Positions 58,730 through 64,000 of a stretch of 64,000 nt of DNA are shown in pieces. Every line of letters starts with the position of its first letter. Positions within the stretch are counted from its first letter, which is position 1. The stretch covers positions 8,246,001 through 8,310,000 of the forward strand of contig NZ_CP108458.1 of NCBI RefSeq assembly GCF_036242395.1, written 5' to 3'. A model generated the notes under the pieces. The model saw nothing but the letters and a program-made list of their open reading frames with translations, ran no database searches and was not told the origin of the DNA. The translations under genes and the position numbers were made by a program. This stretch comes from Kitasatospora sp. NBC_01266. Its GTDB lineage: Bacteria > Actinomycetota > Actinomycetes > Streptomycetales > Streptomycetaceae.

Positions 58730-59395
58730 CTACTCACCGGCCGGCTGCGCTCGCTGCCCGCCGGTGGCCTCCGCCCGCTGCCCGCCGGTCGGGCGGGCCC
58801 GGACGTGCATCCGCTCGCCCTGCGGCCCGAAGAGGCTGAGCACCTCCACCGGGGCCTGGCCGGTGCTGCCGAACCAGTGCGGCAGGCGGGTGTCGAACTC
58901 GGCGGCCTCGCCGGTCTTCAGGATCAGGTCGTGGTCGGCGAGGACCAGGCGGAGCTTGCCGCCGAGCACGTAGAGCCATTCGTAGCCCTCGTGGGTGCGG
59001 GGTTCGGGGGTGCTCCGGGTGGCGTTGATGATCATCTTGAAGGCCTGCACGCCGCCCGGATGCTGACTGAGCGGCAGCACGGTCGCGTCGAAGCGCTGGA
59101 TCGGCCGCAGCCTGACCCGGGGGTCGCCGACCGCCGGGGCGCCGACCAGCTCGTCCAGCGGGACCTGATGGGCGTGTGCGATCGAGAGCAGCAGCTCCAG
59201 GGTCGGCTTGCGGCCACCGGACTCCAGCCGGGAGAGGGTGCTGACCGAGATCCCGGTGGCCTGCGACAGCGAGGCGAGCGTGCAGTCGCGCTGTCGGCGG
59301 ATCCGCTTCAGGCGCGCGCCGACGCCGGCCAGCACGTCGGCGGTGTCCGTGGCGGCCGGCCCGTCGGAGGCGCTCGCGTGGTGATCGTGTGCCAT
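58730..59395 (-). CDS. XRE-family regulator with C-terminal cupin domain
   Basis: 221 residues from ATG 59393-59395. HTH_3 domain: LKRIRRQRDCTLASLSQATGISVSTLSRLESGGRKPTLELLLSIAHA. The cupin_2 part has HEGYEWLYVLGGKLRLVLADHDLILKTGEAAEFDTRLPHWFG (metal-binding His/Glu positions). The tail is a repeated TGGQRAEATGGQRAQPAGE. Members of this type (MqsA-unrelated, PuuR/SutR-like) regulate small-molecule pathways. It is divergent from the methyltransferase gene, with a palindrome between them; the adjacent molybdenum hydroxylase genes are possible targets. Confidence 0.9.
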   Translation of the reverse strand: MAHDHHASASDGPAATDTADVLAGVGARLKRIRRQRDCTLASLSQATGISVSTLSRLESGGRKPTLELLLSIAHAHQVPLDELVGAPAVGDPRVRLRPIQRFDATVLPLSQHPGGVQAFKMIINATRSTPEPRTHEGYEWLYVLGGKLRLVLADHDLILKTGEAAEFDTRLPHWFGSTGQAPVEVLSLFGPQGERMHVRARPTGGQRAEATGGQRAQPAGE

Positions 59396-59404
59396 GCCCC
59401 CATC

Positions 59405-59419
59405 TTGCCGATCCGGCAA
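59405..59419. promoter_or_regulatory. Palindrome TTGCCG-ATC-CGGCAA upstream of the XRE-cupin gene
   Basis: A 6-bp inverted repeat with a 3-bp spacer, 10 bp from the regulator start. A minus-strand TTGACA about 25 bp further out (near 59430) fits a -35 element, so the palindrome would lie across the start of transcription. Likely autoregulatory operator; inferred from position. Confidence 0.6.
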
Positions 59420-59477
59420 CAAGCTTTGTCAACCAGGCCGGGGTGGCAGCATGGTCAGTGGCAGGAGGTGCTCAACC

Positions 59478-60365
59478 ATGGCACATGTGAACGACTTCGA
59501 CTGGGCCGCGCTGGCCGACCTGCTGGAGCTCGAAGGCGAGACCCAGGGCTCGTACGTGCGGGGGGCCATCGGCGAACTCGCCGCGCTGCCCGCGCTCACG
59601 CCGCGGCGGATCCTGGACATCGGCAGCGGCCCGGGTGTCGCGGCCTGCACCTTCGCGGCGGCGTTCCCGCAGGCCGAGGTCGTCGCGGTGGACGGGACGG
59701 CCGAACTGCTCGGGCGCGCCGAGCAGCGGGCCGACCGGCTCGGTGTCCGGCTGCGGACCAGGCAGGCGGAGTTCCCCGGCCAGCTGGCCGAATTGGGGTC
59801 GGCGGACCTGATCTGGTCGGGGCAGGCGGTGCACCACGTCGGGGACCAGCAGGGCGCCCTCGACCAGCTGGCCGCGCTGCTGGAGCCGGGCGGTGTGCTG
59901 GCCGTGGTCGAGGGCGGTCTGCCGGCCCGCACCCTGCCGCGCGACCTCGGCTTCGGGCGCCCCGGCCTGCAGGAGCGGTTGGACGCGGCGCAGGCCGAGC
60001 GGTTCGGGCGGATGCGCGCCGAGTTGCCCGGTGCGGTCCGCCTGGCGGAGGACTGGCCCGCGATGCTGCGGGCGGCCGGGCTCACCGAGGCGGGCAGCCG
60101 CACCTTCCTGGTCGAGCTTCCCGCTCCGCTGTCGGACGGACCGCGCCGCTGGGTCCGCGGCTCGCTGCGGCGCCAGCGCGAGATGCTCGCTCGGGCCTCG
60201 GAGTGGTCGAAGGACCTTGACTGGCCGGAGCGGTGGATCACCGAGGACCTGGCCACCCTGGACCGGCTGCTCGACCCGGCGGACCCGGCGGGCGTCGACC
60301 GGCGGACCGACCTCTTCCTGCTGACCGCCAAAACCCTGCACTACGCGCGCCGGGCCGTCGCCTGA
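59478..60365 (+). CDS. Class I SAM-dependent methyltransferase
   Basis: 295 residues from ATG 59478 with AGGAGGTG upstream. Motif I LTPRRILDIGSGPGVAACTFAAAFPQAEVVAVDG is a canonical Rossmann SAM site; motif II/III regions are DLIWSGQAVHHVGDQQGALDQLAALLEPGGVLAVVEG. The C-terminal half is a helical substrate-binding part with FLLTAKTLHYARR at the end. Acceptor unknown. It lies between the XRE regulator (divergent) and the molybdenum hydroxylase genes, 172 bp upstream of the latter. Confidence 0.9.
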   Translation: MAHVNDFDWAALADLLELEGETQGSYVRGAIGELAALPALTPRRILDIGSGPGVAACTFAAAFPQAEVVAVDGTAELLGRAEQRADRLGVRLRTRQAEFPGQLAELGSADLIWSGQAVHHVGDQQGALDQLAALLEPGGVLAVVEGGLPARTLPRDLGFGRPGLQERLDAAQAERFGRMRAELPGAVRLAEDWPAMLRAAGLTEAGSRTFLVELPAPLSDGPRRWVRGSLRRQREMLARASEWSKDLDWPERWITEDLATLDRLLDPADPAGVDRRTDLFLLTAKTLHYARRAVA

Positions 60366-60537
60366 CGCGTCCGGCCGCCCGACGTTCGGTCCGACGCTCG
60401 GTCCGACGTCCGGGGCACTGACAGTCTGTTCGATCACCCAATCCGGCCCTCGGACGCTGGTGTCCCGCACCACTCGTTCCATTCGGCACGCGTTGCTTCA
60501 ATCGCCGTAACGAGCTGGTCGAGGACGGTGGAACGAC

Positions 60538-61464
60538 GTGGATCTGAACACGGTGGCGGAGGTGCGCGACGCCCGCGAGCGCGTGGCGTGGCGGGACGGT
60601 GACGCGTGGCTGGGCGGGGGCACGTACCTCTTCTCCGAGCCGCAACCCCGGCTGCGCAGGCTGATCGACCTGAGCCGCACCGGCTGGGCGCCGCTGCGGA
60701 TCACCGCCGACGGTGACCTGGAGATCGCCGGGACCTGCACCATCGCGCAGCTCTCGCGCTACCCCAAGCCGGCCGGCTGGACGGCGGCGCCGCTCTTCGA
60801 GCAGTGCTGCCGGGCCTTCCTGGCCTCCTGGAAGATCTGGAACATGGCCACCGTCGGCGGCAACCTGTGCAACTCGCTGCCCGCCGGTCCGATGATCTCG
60901 CTGGCCGCCGGCCTGGACGGGACCGTGCTGCTGCTCGACCAGGCCGGCGGCCGGCGCAGGGTGGCGGTGGCGGACTTCGTGGTCGGCGCCGGGCGCAACG
61001 TGCTGCGGCGCGGCGAGCTGCTGCGCGCGGTGACCCTGCCGGCCCGGGCGCTGGCCGCCCGCACCGCCTTCCGGCAGGCCTCGCTCTACGGGCTGGGCCG
61101 CTCCGGCGCCCTGCTGATCGGCGCCCTCGAACCGCCCCTGCCCCTCGAACCGCCCCTGCCCCTCGAACCGCCCCTGCCCCTCGGCCGCACCGCGCCGTCG
61201 GGGACCGGCACCCTGACCATCACCATCACCGCCGCCACCGTGCGGCCGATCCAGCTGCGGTTCCCGGTGCCACCGAACGCCGAGGCGGTGCGCGAGGCGG
61301 TCGAGCACGCCGTGGCGCCGCACGAGTACTTCGACGACATCCACGGACTCCCGGCCTGGCGGCGGCACATGACCTTCCGCTTCGCGGAGGAGATCCGCCG
61401 GGAGCTGACCGAGCCGGCGCACACGGGCGCGGCCTATTCGCACGCCGAGGAGGCCGGACGATGA
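60538..61464 (+). CDS. Molybdenum hydroxylase FAD-binding subunit (XdhB/CoxM-like)
   Basis: 308 residues from GTG 60538. FAD_binding_5 and CO_deh_flav_C parts: GGGTYLFSEPQPRL (FAD loop), FLASWKIWNMATVGGNLCNSLPAGPMISLAAGLDGTVLL (second FAD motif, T-V-G-G-N). A tandem repeat LEPPLPLEPPLPLEPPLPL lies between the domains. The subunit passes electrons from the Fe-S clusters to FAD. Its stop overlaps the start of the molybdopterin subunit (ATGA, 61461-61464). The family oxidises purines, aldehydes or aromatic N-heterocycles; the substrate is not deducible. Confidence 0.9.
   Translation: MDLNTVAEVRDARERVAWRDGDAWLGGGTYLFSEPQPRLRRLIDLSRTGWAPLRITADGDLEIAGTCTIAQLSRYPKPAGWTAAPLFEQCCRAFLASWKIWNMATVGGNLCNSLPAGPMISLAAGLDGTVLLLDQAGGRRRVAVADFVVGAGRNVLRRGELLRAVTLPARALAARTAFRQASLYGLGRSGALLIGALEPPLPLEPPLPLEPPLPLGRTAPSGTGTLTITITAATVRPIQLRFPVPPNAEAVREAVEHAVAPHEYFDDIHGLPAWRRHMTFRFAEEIRRELTEPAHTGAAYSHAEEAGR
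61126..61179 (+). repeat. Three exact 18-bp repeats inside the FAD subunit gene
   Basis: CTCGAACCGCCCCTGCCC three times in frame, giving (LEPPLP)3 in a surface loop. Number of units may vary between strains. Not a CRISPR: no spacers and it is coding. Confidence 0.85.
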
Positions 61465-64000
61465 GCTTCGCGATCCGCGTCAACGACCAGGACTTCGACG
61501 CCGACCCCCGCCCCGGCCAGTGCCTGCGCACCTACCTGCGCGAGCGCGGCTGGTTCGGCGTGAAGAAGGGGTGCGACGCCGGCGACTGCGGCGCCTGCAC
61601 GGTGCAGGTGGACGGTCAGCCCGTGCACAGCTGCCTCTACCCGGCGGTCCGCGCCGAAGGCCGCTCGGTGACCACCGTCGAGGGCCTGGCCAAGGACGGT
61701 GAGCTGCACCCGATGCAGCAGCGGTTCCTGGACGCCCAGGGGTTCCAGTGCGGCTTCTGCACGGCGGGCTTCCTGATGACCACCTCCGCCCTGGACGCCG
61801 AGCAGCTCACCGACCTGCCCCGCTCGCTCAAGGGGAACCTGTGCCGCTGCACCGGCTACCGGGCGATCGAGGACGCCATCCGGGGCGTCAAGCACGCCGA
61901 GGAGCCGTGCGCGGGTCAGGCCGTCGGCCGCAGCCTCGGCGCCCCGGCCGGGCCGCTGGTGGTCACCGGCACCGCCCGCTACACCTTCGACGTCGAGGTC
62001 GAGGGCCTGCTGCACCTGAAGCTGCTGCGCTCCCCGCACCCGCACGCCCGGATCCGCTCCATCGACACCTCGGCCGCGCTGCGGGTTCCCGGTGTGCACG
62101 CGGTCCTCACCCACCACGACGCGCCCGCCAAGCTGTACTCCTCCGCCCGCCACGAGCACCCCACCGAGGATCCGGACGACACCCGGGTGCTGGACGACGT
62201 GGTCCGCTTCGTCGGCCAGCGGGTCGCGGCCGTGGTGGCCGACAGCGAGGGTGCCGCCGAGGAGGGTTGTCGCCGGATCGTGGTCGAGTACCAGGAACTC
62301 CCGTACGTCATCGACCCGGAGCAGGCGATGCTGCCAGGGGCGCCGGTGATCCACCCGAAGGGCCCGGAGTCGCGGATCTTCCGTGCCGAGGACAACGTCT
62401 GCGGCGAGGTGCACGGCGAACTTGGCGATGTCGAGCAGGGTTTCGCCGAGGCCGACGAGGTGTACGAGGAGACCTTCCAGACCCAGCGGGTGCAGCACGC
62501 CAGCCTGGAGACCCACGGCTGCCTCGTCTCCTTCGAACCGCAGGTCGACGAGGAGGGCACGGAGACCGGCGAGGAGCGGATCGTGGTCCGCTCCAGCACC
62601 CAGGTCCCGTTCCTCACCCGGCGCGCGCTCTGCGACCTGTACGACCTGCCGATGGAGAAGGTCCGAGTGGTCGCGGGCCGGGTCGGCGGCGGGTTCGGCG
62701 GCAAGCAGGAGATGCTCACCGAGGACATCGCGGTGCTCGCCGCGCTGAAGCTGCACCGGCCGGTGAAGCTGGAGTTCACCCGCCCCGAGCAGTTCTACGG
62801 CGCCACCACCCGGCACCCGTTCAAGGTCACGGTGAAGGTCGGCGCCAAGCGCGACGGCACCCTGACGGCCCTTCAGTTCCGGGTGGTGGCCAACACCGGC
62901 GCCTACGGCAACCACGGCCCGGCCGTGATGTTCCACAGCGTCGGCGAGTCGATGGGCGTGTACCGGGCGCCGAACAAGAAGGTCAACGCCTACTCGGTGT
63001 ACACCAACTGCGTGCCTGCCGGGGCCTTTCGCGGTTACGGGCTCGGCCAGGTCACCTTCGCCCTGGAGTCCGCGATGGACGAACTGGCGCGCCGGCTCGG
63101 CATCGACCCGCTGGTGCTGCGCGAGAAGAACGTCATCGGTCCCGGCGAGCAGATGGCAGGCCCGACCGGTGAGGAGGAGGACCTGCACATCGCCAGCTAC
63201 GGCCTGGACCAGTGCCTGCAGGTGGTGCGCGAGGCCCTCGCCGCCGACCGCAGCGCCGAACTGGCCCCCGAGGGCTGGCTGGTGGGCCAGGGCTTTGCGA
63301 TGGCCGCGATCGCCACCGGCCCGCCCGGCGGGCACTTCGCCGACGCCACGGTGAAGCTGCTGGCCGACGGCAGCTACGACATCGCCGTCGGCACCGCCGA
63401 GTTCGGCAACGGCACCACCACCGTGCACAAGCAGATCACCGCCGGGGCGCTGGGCACCACGGTCGACCGGATCGCCATCCGGCAGTCCGACACCGACGTG
63501 GTCAAGCACGACACCGGCGCGTTCGGCTCGGCGGGCACGGTGGTGGCGGGCAAGGCCGTGATGAAGGCCGCCAACGCGCTGGCCGAGCAACTCCTCTCCT
63601 TCACCGCCGAGTACGCCCGCACCCCGCGCGGCCTGCTGCGGCTGACCGCCGACGCGGTGGACTGCGACGGGCGGCCGGTGCCGCTCAAGGAGGTCTTCGA
63701 GGCCGCGCGCGGCGCGGGGATCGAGCTCAAGGCCGACGGGCACTGGGGTGGCTCGCCGCGCTCGGTGGCCTTCAACTCGCAGTGGTTCCGGATCGCCGTC
63801 GACCCGGACAGCGGCGAGATCAGGATCCTGCGCAGCGTGCACGGGGCCGACGCCGGGAAGGTGATGAACCCCATGCAGTGCCGTGGCCAGGTCGAGGGCG
63901 GCGTCGCCCAGGCGCTCGGTGCGACCCTCTTCGAACAGGTGCTGGTGGACGAGCGCGGCGAGGTGACCACCGCCGCCTTCCGCCGCTACCGCCTGCCGGC
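61461..64000 (+). CDS. Molybdenum hydroxylase: fused 2Fe-2S and molybdopterin-binding subunit, 3' end outside window
   Basis: 847 residues are visible from ATG 61461; the frame is still open at 64000. Residues 1-150 are a CoxS/XdhA-type small subunit: CDAGDCGACTVQVDGQPVHSC (plant-type 2Fe-2S) and CGFCTAGF...NLCRCTGYRAIEDAI (second cluster). From about residue 155 comes the large subunit: GTARYTFDVEVEGLLHLKLLRSPHPHARI, VGGGFGGKQEM (molybdopterin), PAGAFRGYG, and the C-terminal RGQVEGGVAQALGATLFE. The fusion of small and large subunits is unusual but known. Together with the FAD subunit it makes a full hydroxylase that uses water as oxygen source. A purine, nicotinate-like or aldehyde substrate is possible. 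Confidence 0.92.
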   Translation, partial: MSFAIRVNDQDFDADPRPGQCLRTYLRERGWFGVKKGCDAGDCGACTVQVDGQPVHSCLYPAVRAEGRSVTTVEGLAKDGELHPMQQRFLDAQGFQCGFCTAGFLMTTSALDAEQLTDLPRSLKGNLCRCTGYRAIEDAIRGVKHAEEPCAGQAVGRSLGAPAGPLVVTGTARYTFDVEVEGLLHLKLLRSPHPHARIRSIDTSAALRVPGVHAVLTHHDAPAKLYSSARHEHPTEDPDDTRVLDDVVRFVGQRVAAVVADSEGAAEEGCRRIVVEYQELPYVIDPEQAMLPGAPVIHPKGPESRIFRAEDNVCGEVHGELGDVEQGFAEADEVYEETFQTQRVQHASLETHGCLVSFEPQVDEEGTETGEERIVVRSSTQVPFLTRRALCDLYDLPMEKVRVVAGRVGGGFGGKQEMLTEDIAVLAALKLHRPVKLEFTRPEQFYGATTRHPFKVTVKVGAKRDGTLTALQFRVVANTGAYGNHGPAVMFHSVGESMGVYRAPNKKVNAYSVYTNCVPAGAFRGYGLGQVTFALESAMDELARRLGIDPLVLREKNVIGPGEQMAGPTGEEEDLHIASYGLDQCLQVVREALAADRSAELAPEGWLVGQGFAMAAIATGPPGGHFADATVKLLADGSYDIAVGTAEFGNGTTTVHKQITAGALGTTVDRIAIRQSDTDVVKHDTGAFGSAGTVVAGKAVMKAANALAEQLLSFTAEYARTPRGLLRLTADAVDCDGRPVPLKEVFEAARGAGIELKADGHWGGSPRSVAFNSQWFRIAVDPDSGEIRILRSVHGADAGKVMNPMQCRGQVEGGVAQALGATLFEQVLVDERGEVTTAAFRRYRLP

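Noticed and set aside
61126..61179. Possible CRISPR-like repeats
   Set aside because: Three head-to-tail 18-bp units with no spacers, in frame within a gene.

Overview
The window is GC-rich (about 70% or more) actinomycete DNA. Strong third-position GC bias, GTG starts, ATGA/GTGA gene overlaps and the gene families present all point to Streptomyces or Kitasatospora. It reads as an accessory part of the chromosome: a broken immune-type module, a large specialised-metabolite region, then a mixed set of regulators, transporters and a small polyketide operon. I recognise no rRNA, tRNA or CRISPR array.

Region 1 (1-6240) is a two-gene system. A nucleoside-phosphorylase-fold protein (cut by the window edge) overlaps by 4 bases a STAND/NLR-type NTPase of about 1,421 residues. 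The C-terminus of the first and the N-terminus of the second carry the same ~22-residue motif with the features of a bacterial amyloid signalling motif. The NTPase is split by a 1,321-bp IS3-family element (2074-3394) flanked by a 3-bp duplication (AGT). Removing the element and one AGT restores one continuous reading frame.

Region 2 (7001-20037) holds two zinc-ribbon mini-proteins, then two divergent operons around a promoter region with two 12-bp palindromes. Leftward: a haem-oxygenase-like diiron oxidase, HypE, HypF and a 484-residue protein I do not recognise. Rightward: an isochorismatase-like cysteine hydrolase, an arginase-family hydrolase, an ATP-grasp ligase, an MFS exporter and a LacI-type regulator, followed by a second arginase-family enzyme. 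HypE and HypF are the enzymes that make the cyanide ligand of [NiFe]-hydrogenase, but no hydrogenase subunit and no HypA/B/C/D is in this window, so they may supply carbamoyl or cyano groups to a small molecule.

Region 3 (20118-38895) is a three-gene NRPS on the minus strand, converging on region 2 at a strong hairpin terminator. Its order is T0(no Ser)-C-A-T-C-A-T / C-A-T-C-A-T-E / C-A-T-TE. My reading of the specificity residues is X - Ser - Asx - D-Asx - Asx. The three Asx adenylation domains share nearly identical tracts with a codon bias unlike their surroundings, and the last one carries a one-base frameshift. No MbtH-like gene or phosphopantetheinyl transferase was seen.

Region 4 (39371-50482) has stand-alone genes and regulator pairs: VOC protein, TetR, aminoglycoside-phosphotransferase-like kinase, DEDDh exonuclease, a DUF1036 pair, AraC, alpha/beta hydrolase, CMD protein with class II aldolase, MerR, and an ArsR-MFS operon. 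Several have clear palindromic operators.

Region 5 (50466-58569) has a type III polyketide synthase - ICMT-like methyltransferase - flavoprotein operon with a divergent UbiA prenyltransferase, similar in content to the srs phenolic-lipid operon, then a cytochrome P450 and a three-gene operon with two duplicated YbjQ-like proteins. Region 6 (58730-64000) has an XRE-cupin regulator, a methyltransferase, and a molybdopterin hydroxylase of which the fused 2Fe-2S/molybdopterin subunit runs off the window.
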